Part shown: positions 54,453 through 64,000 of the stretch, piece after piece
Layout of the letters: every line of letters begins with the position of its first letter
How positions within the stretch are numbered: the first letter of the stretch is position 1
Source of the DNA: Acanthopleura granulata
Taxonomy: Eukaryota > Mollusca > Polyplacophora > Chitonida > Chitonidae
Length of the DNA stretch: 64,000 nucleotides
Reading direction: 5' to 3'
NCBI GenBank assembly: GCA_016165875.1
Contig: JABBOT010000004.1
Span: 1,550,001-1,614,000 of the forward strand
The notes under the pieces: generated by a model
The model's input: only the letters and a program-made list of their open reading frames with translations
Databases searched by the model: none
What the model was told of the DNA's origin: nothing
Program-made: the position numbers and the translations under genes

Positions 54453-57400
54453 ATCCAAGGAAAGCTTTCCAGGAGTCTAGTTGGTTAGGCTTCACTCTGC
54501 TGGCTTTGTGAAATAGACTGAACAATATTGACTGTTTTCTACTTTGTACCTTGTAAGTTTTTAGATGTGGTAATAATTTTGTAAAAAATATGAGCATTTT
54601 ATGTATAATAATGAGTTGACTCTCATCAATTTTGCAGTGCTGTTGGCTATATTTTACAGAAAGCAAATCACTATTGGCAATTATTTCTTAGACGTTTAAA
54701 TTTAGTCTTACTGACATTTGTTCATTATAGATTCAGTTTTTTTTCTGTTTTTGTAGCCTTGTGAACAGAGCAAGGTTTATTTGTATTTTATTGCAATTTT
54801 TGTTATTAGTCCTGCATATGTACTTGTAGGGGTGGGGCATTGGTACTTGTAGGGGGTTGGGCATGAGATGGGGCTCCCAGCCCTGCCCAGGTCTCTCCAG
54901 GTTTCCTGCTGATTTTCATTAGCTTTTCACGCAGTTATAGCTCTTTGTTTTTTTACTGTTACAACAGTTTTGCAAACTTTTCGGAAGTCGTCATAATAAA
55001 TAGCAATTACAGTAAACTAAATGCATTTGGCTCAACCATGGTTATATGTATATTAAAGGCATGTTAAACAGTGTTTTACTAGTGTTATTATAAAATGCCT
55101 GTCGAAAAGAGAGGTGTATTATCGCACATGATCTCTTCTTCTTTAACACACAGATTTTACCCCTCCTTGTTTAGCCCAAGCAAGACTTGATGGCATACAA
55201 CTTTGGTACTTTCTTGCAGTAGGGGACATGAGAAATGAATTCTTGCTAAACATGCAGAGTTTTCAACACCTCTTCTAGTTTTAGCCCTAACAAAGCTTGA
55301 TGACATTCAACTTTGGGATTCAAGAGATCTGTCTTGAAATACTCGTTCAGAAACACTTTTACACACATACAGGTAAATTGTAACTCATCAGGGACTGTCT
55401 CAGGTAGACCCACCACATGGATTTTACTTCTCTCCAATCAAAAATGACTTTGAAGTCTTAAATTTGCATATAATAATAACAACATACATTTTTGTAGTAA
55501 CACTATGCCACACTTATCTGCTGTGGGGAAGAACCTTGACCATTGACCTTGACCATTCATGATATATTTACAAATGCCACGTGGAGGTTATGAGTGTGGC
55601 CTGATGGAACCACGTAAAGAATGTCTCTGGCACTTCAATGCAGAGGCTGGTCATATATAGAAAGACCAGTAATTTGGATGGTTGTGCAATGATTTTTTTT
55701 TTGATTGATAAATGTCATTTTAATAATGCTGCAATAAGTGGTCATACCCTGGTATGAACTTCAAACCCAAATGGTTGAGGATTTCAGATCTGTGTGTGTT
55801 AATCTATAGAGTTTCATTGCTGGGCAGGTACTAAAATGAAATTTTAACTTTCATGAACAAAATTTTAACACAACTAACATTTTAAAGGCTTTAAATGTAG
55901 AAGAAAATTTCAGGATAATTTGAAAATAAATAATTAAAAATGATCATCAGTGTTTTAATCCAAAAATAATGCCTACTGCAAATCTTTTGTCTATAACGGC
56001 ACTAAGGTTTAATATGAGAAAATATTTAGACCACTGAGAGAATAATTTCTTGGCAGTTTGAAGTGCTTTTGTAAGAGTGACATTCACTCCAGTGAATCAA
56101 ACTACATGCATCTACTTATGTACATGTACAGAACTAGTTAATGTTAATATCTGTACTTACTGTTTTCATTATTATTATCTGTGTGTATTTTAGAAACAAA
56201 GGTTTGATATATAGCATATTTTTAATTTCATATTTTTAGTTTACTTTTATCATGTATTAATTTGTAATTTTTTGCATTTATGATGCTTTTTTGTTGATAA
56301 AAGTAAGAACATTAATTAAATGTATCCTCAGAATGTTGATTTAATGACATTGTTTGTGTATGATAGCTTCATTGAGTTAAGGTTGAAAGTACTGTTTTTA
56401 CACCTCTGCAGTAACTTATAAAAAAAATCAGGCAAACAATATAAATACCCAGCCATGCAATTCGTTTAAAGCAATCATCTCCATGCCACTAAATGTTTCT
56501 ATACAGACATAATCTGTAGTTCACATAACTGTAACCCACAGCATTAAAATGTAGATGTAATTATTGTTCTCTTATCCTTCACATAACTAACCCACAGCAT
56601 CAAAGAGCTGGTGTAATTGTTGTTCTCTTGTACTTTACATAACTAATCCACAGCATCAAAGTGGTGATGGAATTATTGTTCTCTTGTCCTTTACATAACT
56701 AACCCATGCCATCAAACTGTGGGTCCATTTCCACTATTTCCCCTCAAAATGTGCCACGAGCAATTACAAATTGAATGATGTGAATGATAGTAGTGCCCCA
56801 CCACATAGTTGTATGCCTTATGTTTTGATGGCATTTGTTCTCAAAGGGATGGATTACAGCATTTCTGACATATAACCAAAGTTTTTTCAGAAATTGTGAG
56901 CTTGAGAGAAGTGATGTTCAACTGAGTAGAGCAAGCCATCATAAAACTGTTTACTTTATAAACAAGTGGATGTTAGAAAGCAGTCACTTAGAATAAACAG
57001 ATCATTGACTGTTAGCCCTTGATTGTTGGACATCACCTCATAGCCATTGTACATCATGTTTTACTGAATATGCATTGACCAGTGGAAACGGGGTATCAGC
57101 CTATGAGGTATAATATTTTATAATAGTGCCGACAGCACGTTGTGCCATCACTATGAATGGAATTTGTTCTCAAAGGGAAGGATTCCAACATCTCTGACAT
57201 TGTTATTCAAAGTTTGTCTTTGGGTAAGGAAAACACAATTTTATATGTAGAACAGTTTAGAATATATTCTTGAATTCATTCATAAATTGCTGAAAGCTGT
57301 TTGTTTATTCATTTTTATGAGTTTATTCATAAATTGCTGAAAATTATTTTCATCTATACACATGGGGGCTATATTCTTTAAAATTTTCTTTTATTGTTCT

Positions 57401-58230
57401 GGAGTCATTTGTACTACAATCATAATACTAACAATGGCATTATTATTGTGTTACACTCCATTTTGTTTAGATCTTCTTGATTTTGTGGAGATGGATGTCC
57501 TTGCTTTCTCCACACAGAGTTGTCAGTGTTGTGATCAAACATTTGTAACAGCAGTTTTAATGTTCAAGTCCGATGTGTGCATTTAAACATATTTCATTTC
57601 ACAAGAGGCACTACTGTAGTTTCACTTTGGGATATTTACATTTACTGTGACATTTTATCTTGGCATAAAATTAGTCCTTATTTGACCTGTCCCAGTTATC
57701 CCACATTTTATAAAAGCACACTTTTTGTGTTAAAAAGAAAGATTATTTCTCTACTGTCTAAATTGTATTATCATCATTCCTTATTTTTTAAGCTGTGATT
57801 TTTGGAGTCTTCCAGGGCACAGTCACTATTTGGCTTATAATGACATATTTGGCGTAAAACGTTTTAGTCGTATAAAACTCTGATCCATTCCTTTCAGTCT
57901 TTGGTGTCCTTTTCAGATTGTTGTACATAATGTGCCTGATCAAATGTTGTGTTATTTTGGCTTATTTTGAATTATATGAATTTGTGTCCATTTCAAATAG
58001 GTGTTACATTGTATTCCAACTATGAAATCAAAATGATATTGCTGGTATATATATTATAACTTGATAATCAAAATTATATTTTAATACTGTATACATGCTC
58101 ATGAAATCACTGTCTTTCTCTGAAAAAAATCATTCCACTTTTGTGTACTTTTAGTTAAATTGCAGGTTTAAATCTTTTATCAAATAAATCCTATTTTAAG
58201 ACCAGTTGCAGATGTGGACTACATCCTTTC
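54453..58230 (+). other. Presumed 3' UTR and downstream intergenic DNA
   Basis: A/T-rich DNA with no supported gene. A candidate polyadenylation signal AATAAA lies at 54995-55000, about 545 bases after the stop, with further AATAAA motifs downstream (one near 58185). The real end cannot be fixed without transcript data. Confidence 0.5.
56520..56715. repeat. 56-58-bp tandem repeat, 3-4 copies
   Basis: ACATAACTAACCCACAGCAT with AATTATTGTTCTCTTGT recurs with starts at 56523, 56581, 56637 and 56693. Confidence 0.8.
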
Positions 58231-58394
58231 AATAGTCGGTATTGTTGTACAAAACCTTAGCCTCTCATCGAGAATTAAATGTTACAAGCAAGGTGTCGGT
58301 GAAGACTTCTTTAGCATGCCTAGTTGAGTCAGTAAGGGAGGTTTGCACCCACACCATGGTAAAAATTGAGTTACTGAAAGGGCATACGAGCTTA

Positions 58395-58850
58395 AAGTTA
58401 AGAGTCCTCCATTTGTCAGGCACTGCACTTGCTTAAAGTGAGCTCCCCCATTTGTCACGCACTGCACTTGCTTGCAGTGAAGAGTCCTCCATTCATTCGG
58501 CATTGTATTAAATGCTTAAATTCAAGATTCCACATTTGTCAGGCACTACACTTGCTTAAAGTGAAATCGGCCATTCGTAAGGGACCATACTTGCTTAAAG
58601 TGCCCAACTATCAGGCCCAGTACTTACTTAAAGTGAAGAGCCCCCCATTTGTCAAGCTATGCACGTGTTTAATGTGAAGAGTCCCACATTTATCAGGCCC
58701 TGTACTGGCTTAAAGTCAAGAGTTTCACAACTGGCAGGCACTGTACTTACTTAAAGTCAAGAGCCCCCCCCCCCCCCCCATTTGTCAGGCACTCTAGGCC
58801 TACTTGCTTAAAGTGAAGAGTCTGCCATTTGTTATGCACTGTACTTGGCG
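58395..58850. repeat. About 41-bp tandem repeat, about 10 copies
   Basis: The unit TCCTCCATTTGTCAGGCACT then GCACTTGCTTAAAGTGAAGA recurs with drift. A run of about 16 C residues (58764-58779) interrupts it. Confidence 0.85.
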
Positions 58851-59009
58851 AAGGACAGTTCTTCAAACCTGGTACCAATTCGCTTCCACCATCCATAAAC
58901 CTGACTGCCCTTTTATTTAAAATGAACAAAAATTCAGCATAGGGCATTTAACACCAATCAAACATAGGCAGGGAACCAGTTAAATGCGTGTGTTTCAATC
59001 ATTGTTCTC

Positions 59010-59148
59010 TGCAGTCAGATGTCGGAAGGTCTGCCAGCAACATGAGGACGGTCGTGAGTTTGTGACATTTTTCCTCCCACCATAATGCTAACCGCCGTCG
59101 TATAAGCAAAATATTCACGAGTTTCAACAGCAATCAAATAAATAAATT
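59010..59148 (+). mobile_element. SINE family A, 5'-truncated
   Basis: GGAAGGTCTGCCAGCAACAT, TTCCTCCCACCATAATGC, GCCGTCGTATAAGC and CAATCAAATAAATAAA mark the 3' half of the family. Confidence 0.85.
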
Positions 59149-59435
59149 TAATACATGTATGTATAGCTTATGTTGAATGAAATATTTTAATTTCCTTATA
59201 CCGTTTACAGATAGTTGAATAACTGTAACCAGTGGTGCTTTATACGTAGTACCTACGATCAAAATCACAGATATCCATCCACAAAGCTTTGACTAAGTCA
59301 TGCACATTTTGACACAATTTTAGATTTCGGATTACTTATGTACTTCTTCTTTCCGTACAGCACAAATAGTTCGAAAATACGCGCTGTTTGTATTGTGAAG
59401 TGTTTATACTCCAGTGTGGTCAAAACTGATCAATG

Positions 59436-59441
59436 TTTATT
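59436..59441 (-). terminator. Candidate polyadenylation signal for the cGAS-like gene
   Basis: TTTATT on the + strand is AATAAA on the minus strand, about 555 bases after the stop codon. It is one of several possibilities. Confidence 0.3.
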
Positions 59442-59993
59442 ACCAATTTTGAGGTAACTGCTTCTAGAATAAACTGATCGTTAAATTAAATGCACTTATA
59501 GCGTCCGTTGGACTAAAACGAAAAGTCAAGATACGACATTTCCGGCACAGTATGATAATATTCCGACGTAAAATTTTCTGACCAAAAAGGTAGTAGTTCG
59601 TTGTTTTGCTATCACAGTCAACAAAATGTTGTAACAGTCGATTCTGAGAAATTCGGTGGAAACAGTGAGGCTAGCATTGAATGTTTCCATAATATGACTG
59701 GGATGAAAAAGGAGCGGACATGAGCGGGAACACCCACCATAGACCCACTCCCCGCTTCCTACGCCATTGTGTGTAGTGCAAACAGCAAAAATGACATGTT
59801 TCACCCTTCATCGAAATTTTCATCGTCATTATTTACAACCAATGATCCATTTTGCGAAATCAAAAATATATACGACGTTACTGGACATCTTTACCGAACG
59901 TATAGGTATTCCAGGAAATTTATGCAAGGTTTCATTTCAGTTCTGGGGAAAACTACCTCTCTTTGATCGCAGACAATAGCAGATTTACCACTT

Positions 59994-61196
59994 TCAGTAG
60001 TAACTGTATAGATGCTTAGATGAAGGGTCTACGGGCACTATGGATTGTACGTAGGCTTTGGGATCCTTATGGAGTTTGAGAATAAGACTCTTCCATAATC
60101 CACTTAACATAATTCCGCGGTTTTTAAAAAGATTAATTTTGGGGAAAAAGAATGGTGACATATCTTCTAAAGATATTCTCCAGAAAATAGTGTCTACAAA
60201 GGAAATGAAACGTTCAGCAAGCTTGTCGTCTGTCCATTGGTGATACCTGGGATGGATTTGGGTTTCGTGAAGAAGCAACGTTTTCAAATGGTAAGACGTC
60301 AAGAGTATCGTAATGTCCGCACTGGGAACGCCACGACTTGTCATTACCAAATGATGTAATCGGAGTGCTTTGAAGATAATGAGACACTTTTTGTGACACA
60401 ATCTCGATTCTGTCTCAGCTTCATCGATGGATTTCAAAAGCAGAGTTTCTGCCCTTGACACGGAGAGGCGCCATAAGAGTTCTACATCAGGACCAGTGTC
60501 TCCAATGCCAGGAGTTGATTCATTGACGTACTTGGCAACCAACTCGTAACCGTTCGCTTTTATCTTTGCAATGACTTCTGCGCTTGGCCATTCCTTATCA
60601 TATCCATGCTGGAGAAAATCTGGATTGGATGATAATGGCCAGCCAACACATTGGACAGCCAGAACCAAATCGGCTTTGTATTTGAAACGGTTTTCCTTTG
60701 TGGCTACAGTGGTCGCCACAGTACCTTGTCCACCGACAGTGTAATAGCCGGGCAAGTCGTCTTTCATGCTCGATACGACACCATGCACATGACATTGAAA
60801 CAAATCTGTAATTTTTCGTGGGTTTAAATACTGACCGGTGGTAACATCCCTCCAAACCTTGGCACTCGATTCTGTCAGCTTGAATCTGGCGTAGCCAGGG
60901 GAAAGATCGGACTCCTTGGGCGCACCTGGAATGTCCAAACAGATTAAAATGTCGAACTCGGAGCTCACGACGGCTGACAGGCCCGATGCCACGCTGCCAA
61001 CATCATGAACGTCACAATGGAATCTTGAATCTTTTGCTTTCACGCGTGTGAGGATTTTCTCCACGACTGTTCTGAGCTCATCAAGCTTCGGCGCAGGCTT
61101 GGGTTTGGCAAAACTTTTGTAAAACTCCATCAGGGCTGGTTGAAGTTCGTCTCTGTAGCGCTGGTCAAATCTTGAGCGGGGTGTGTCACGAAACAT
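59994..61196 (-). CDS. cGAS-like receptor / Mab-21 domain nucleotidyltransferase (single exon, 400 aa)
   Basis: An uninterrupted 400-residue protein with the layout of the cGAS/Mab-21 superfamily. Visible landmarks: GS at 67-68 in the nucleotide-binding loop, E80-F-D82 and D176 (in KADLVLAVQ) as the three metal-binding acids, W185-P186, WRLSVSRAE at 242-250 and SYHLKTLLLHE at 301-311, all in the order seen in cGAS. Members with the full triad make cyclic dinucleotides or related second messengers on binding double-stranded nucleic acid and signal through STING; the ligand and product here are unknown. Near CHKKC (266-270) there is part of the cGAS zinc-thumb region, but the full H-C-C-C site is not evident. 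The ATG at 61194-61196 has A at -3. The gene is convergent with the receptor phosphatase and unrelated to it. A Mab-21-like protein without enzyme activity is the alternative, made less likely by the intact acids. Confidence 0.9.
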   Translation of the reverse strand: MFRDTPRSRFDQRYRDELQPALMEFYKSFAKPKPAPKLDELRTVVEKILTRVKAKDSRFHCDVHDVGSVASGLSAVVSSEFDILICLDIPGAPKESDLSPGYARFKLTESSAKVWRDVTTGQYLNPRKITDLFQCHVHGVVSSMKDDLPGYYTVGGQGTVATTVATKENRFKYKADLVLAVQCVGWPLSSNPDFLQHGYDKEWPSAEVIAKIKANGYELVAKYVNESTPGIGDTGPDVELLWRLSVSRAETLLLKSIDEAETESRLCHKKCLIIFKALRLHHLVMTSRGVPSADITILLTSYHLKTLLLHETQIHPRYHQWTDDKLAERFISFVDTIFWRISLEDMSPFFFPKINLFKNRGIMLSGLWKSLILKLHKDPKAYVQSIVPVDPSSKHLYSYY

Positions 61197-61229
61197 GCTG
61201 CCGGCTCTCTAAACAAACAGCTGCTTACG

Positions 61230-61256
61230 AATTCACTTCCTAAAACACGGAAGTAA
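61230..61256 (-). promoter_or_regulatory. Possible ETS-like site pair upstream of the cGAS-like gene
   Basis: CACTTCC at 61234-61240 and CGGAAGT at 61248-61254 are two inverted GGAA cores within 60 bases of the start codon. Such cores are common by chance; no TATA box is evident. Confidence 0.25.
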
Positions 61257-61396
61257 GACTTCATTCATGGTCGAGCACTTGGGAATGGTACAGCAGCTAC
61301 TGTCTGACTCTACATCAGTGAGATTGTGTATTATTCTCGTTCTGCATTAAGGTTATCATCATGAATAGGTTAGATGCCATTCTTCCTAATATTAGA

Positions 61397-61550
61397 ATCT
61401 CCGGCCGTAGGTCTGCCAGCAACCGGCGGATGGTCGTGGGTTTCGCCCGGGATCTGACCGATTTCCACCCATCATAATGCTGACCGCCGTCGTAAAAGTG
61501 AAATAATCTGGAGTACAGCGTAAAACACCAATCAAATATATAAACAAATC
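61397..61550 (+). mobile_element. SINE family A, 5'-truncated
   Basis: GTAGGTCTGCCAGCAACCGG, CGGATGGTCGTGGGTTTCGC, CATAATGCTGACCGCCGTCG and CACCAATCAAATATATAAAC are close to the family consensus. Confidence 0.87.
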
Positions 61551-61574
61551 CTAATATTAGAACACTGGGTATTC

Positions 61575-61868
61575 AATGGCTTCTTCCAGGTCATACCAAA
61601 GGCTTTAAAAATGATACTTGTTGCTGCCTCACTTGGCGCTGGGCCTTGAGAGGTTCGAGCCAGGAAACAGGGCCGGTCGCAGTGTTGTCAGTCTAATGTG
61701 ATGGGGTGTTGTGCCATGTCTGGTGTCTTTGACATGATGTTCCAGTGGCGACAACCCTGCCACAAGAAGACATACTAAATGCACACACCAGAAGGATTTC
61801 TCGTCGCCACGTGAAAGGATAATTGCTATGTGCGACGTCAAATCCCAAGCAGACACTCAATCGCTTAT
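61575..61868 (+). mobile_element. SINE family B, copy 2
   Basis: GGTCATACCAAAGGCTTTAA, GAGGTTCGAGCCAGG, TAATGTGATGGGGTG, TGTTCCAGTGGCGACAAC and GCCACAAGAAGACATAC match the copy at 41610-41945 in order. Confidence 0.75.
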
Positions 61869-62755
61869 TGGCTTAAGTCAATATAATCATTTCGTGTATA
61901 CACGATGTTTAACTTACAAGACAGGCAGCATCTTCATACTCAAATATGAGACAGCGGCTAGCAGTGCATGACGAAATGAACATCGCTAGCTGTATGCAAT
62001 ACAGTCGACCGCAATTATGAAACCATTCTCGTGATGATTTTACGCTCAGAGTTTACAGGTACAGAAGAAACCTACCCTGATTATGCTCAGTGGTCTCAGG
62101 GACTGTAGCGTGAGTGTCCGATGCCTGTAGTCACGCAGAACTGGGAATACATGCACATCCGGGTAGGTGTCAGATGATCCGTGTGTAAGCTCAGAATATA
62201 GGATATGCGTCCAAGTTAGTCATGGCCCGCCGCGCACATATATATTTATGTGATGTATATGCTTCTATTAATAGTTGGAGCTGTGGTCACTAATGCATGA
62301 AGATGTTGAACTTACACAGTCCATGCATGCAACCTACAGCGCAGTCAGTCATATATGCCGTATTTCTTCTAATTAATTATAAGAGTATTTATTGTTTTCG
62401 GATGTGAAAAATAGTTCAAACTATCGTATTAAACTTACATTGAAGGGTAACGTAGGCCGGGACTTCAGGTAAGGTTGAAGGGTATTCGGCTTTATAATGT
62501 TAAAATAGCGGATTTGAAGAGAATCAGACATTCAATAATTAATTAAATCCTGAAATCATGCATGGAGGTAAAACAATCTATTCTACCTCCATGCTTAAAG
62601 CAAGTCGTAACATACCCTTATAGATTAAACCAGCGCTCCCCACTCCTCCATCCCATCAAACCCCTCCTCCCACCATATTCTCCGAATTAATCCCCGCCTC
62701 ACCTACCTTCCTTTCCCAGAATTCGGTAGCATGCATGCCAAGCAAGGGAGAGACA
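61869..62755. other. Non-coding stretch
   Basis: No gene or repeat recognised. Short direct CATGGAGGTA / TACCTCCATG inversions near 62563-62596 can form a small hairpin. Confidence 0.5.
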
Positions 62756-62890
62756 AAAGTCTCGTCTGGCAAAAGCATGAGCGTCGCGGACAAAAACCTC
62801 ACGCAAAAAAGCCCTGTGTGTTATGTGGACGAAAGCCCCGCCGGACAAAAACTCCGCCAGACAAAAACCCCGTGGACAAAAGCCTCGCGA
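62756..62890. repeat. Short GGACAAAAGCCCCGCC tandem repeat
   Basis: About nine units of 12-18 bases around GACAAAAGCC or GACAAAAACC. The motif is like the terminal unit of the element at 23150-23915 (GGACAAAAAGCCC), so this may be a solo arm of a related element. Confidence 0.6.
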
Positions 62891-63682
62891 TAGTATATGA
62901 AGAATGATACAACCTGCTGGTTTGAGAAAACTTCAAACTTTCGTCCTGAATTGACGTTTCACAGTTTAATCATAGTACACTTTTGAATTTATTAAGCAGT
63001 CATAGGCCGAGTTTCACATACACCGGCAATGTTAAGTAAATAATAAAAACCGGAATGTGTTTTGTAGAAAAGGCCATGTCTGGGTACATTCGTGAACTTT
63101 AGAACTTTATTAGGCCTAGGCCTACATTTGTTTTGCCTTTACCGTATACGCGTGCTTCTCGTGTTTAACACTAGAATGACGTACGTTTACGAATAAATAC
63201 ATCCATAAATACTTATTAGTCTTGTAGCCTTTGGCCACACGAACAAAGGAGGGCGTAATAATAAATAGAGGTAGAGTTCCACACTGGCCCTACTGAAATT
63301 TGCCCATCGATCTATGCTGTAATTTTGTATGTTTATTTATTATTTATTTGGGCGTTTCCCAGGTTTTATGAAAACAGGGGAGCCTCTATATTTGTAAGTA
63401 TGGCTTATCCGATCATTTGGTGTCCTGCTATGGACGGCTGCATCTCTCTCTACCCACGACGTAGGCGCAAGGCTTACTAAAAGGGAGAAGACTCCGGATG
63501 CCTTTTAACCTCAACTTTTTGGGGGAAAGTCCCGAACGTAACTTTGACAACGGCGGCCATGTTTTAGCAAGTGGCGCCATTTCTTCTGCTGATTGAGCAT
63601 GGAAGTCGAGACGTCGAGATTTGCGGAGCTGTACTATTAGATTAAAAGAGTGACATTTCTGTTGGGCGTTTCTTTTGTATAA

Positions 63683-63717
63683 ATGGCCCCCAGAATGAAC
63701 AAAAACAAAACAGATTG
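63683..63717 (+). CDS. Possible first coding exon of a + strand gene
   Basis: ATGGCCCCCAGAATG, in a good start context (A at -3, G at +4), runs 35 bases to a strong donor GTGAGT at 63718, coding MAPRMNKNKTDW with the last codon split. About 200 bases upstream are richer in CpG than the rest of the window and contain GGCGGCCATG and GGCGCCAT motifs typical of a 5' UTR or promoter. The next exon would lie beyond the window. No family is recognisable. Confidence 0.35.
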
Positions 63718-64000
63718 GTGAGTATGATGGGTTTCTTAACGTGATGAACACAAGTTGTCGTTTGTTTGAAGGCTGAACTGAAGCCAACAATGACAGCGCG
63801 TGGCGACTGACGGTATGAATGGGAGTGATGTTGTTGTCGGTATGCTGCTGATGCGGACACCTTTTAAACAGTGTTTGGACTTTAGCTTTTGCACCCAAAG
63901 TGCAATTGATTTTCAAAAACTGGTTGCCGCACGCAGCCAAACATGCATGTTTGCCTGAGCATCACATGTGGCTGTAGTTCTCATGCACTGCAAGGTTTTA

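Noticed and set aside
57362..57798. Two hydrophobic open frames in the 3' region
   Set aside because: Short, no domain, in A/T-rich DNA downstream of the receptor stop; nothing beyond chance.
63428..63940. Minus-strand open frame of 170 residues
   Set aside because: No recognisable domain, composition typical of a chance frame in CpG-richer DNA, and it overlaps a better candidate 5' exon on the + strand.

Overview
The window is animal genomic DNA with short exons, large repeat-filled introns, GT-AG splice sites and tRNA-derived SINEs with an AATAAATAAATA tail. The protein families (MEGF-type EGF repeats with an F5/8C-like lectin domain on a receptor phosphatase, and a single-exon cGAS/Mab-21 protein) and the SINE type suggest a lophotrochozoan, most likely a mollusc. 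That placement is inference from family knowledge, not from a database search.

Positions 513-54452 (+) hold the 3' part of one very large gene. I traced 29 coding exons by eye. Their splice phases agree at every junction, giving 1282 residues and a stop at 54450-54452; the 5' end lies before the window. Domain order is EGF-like, F5/8C/F-type-lectin-like module (two exons), eight more EGF/laminin-EGF-like exons, a transmembrane exon, a Ser/Thr/Pro-rich juxtamembrane linker, a catalytically complete tyrosine phosphatase domain D1 (WPD and [10 protein letters not shown] motifs), and a degenerate second domain D2 (WSD and HCLDGVTKSG). It is a receptor-type protein tyrosine phosphatase with an EGF/lectin ectodomain. 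Residue numbers for this protein count from the first complete codon in the window.

The introns hold SINEs (at least three tRNA-derived families), palindromic MITE or foldback elements and many minisatellites. Several tandem repeats appear to have grown from the gene's own exon-intron boundaries: the EGF exon acceptor (1-484), the exon 18 donor (about 32600-32815), the exon 20 acceptor (34111-34180) and, most clearly, the exon 27 donor. There, a 62-bp unit carrying the codons of the D2 active-site cysteine and the GTGAGT donor is repeated about 50 times (45246-47640 and 48903-49700). The last intron carries a 144-bp array that is open in reading frames on both strands.

From 54453 to 59993 lies the presumed 3' UTR and intergenic DNA with small tandem repeats. 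At 59994-61196 (-), convergent with the receptor gene, is an intact single-exon 400-residue cGAS-like/Mab-21 nucleotidyltransferase with the full acidic triad, probably an innate immune nucleotide second-messenger synthase. The rest (61197-64000) is mostly non-coding with SINE copies; a possible first coding exon of another + strand gene starts at 63683. I saw no rRNA genes, functional tRNA genes, CRISPR arrays or bacterial features.
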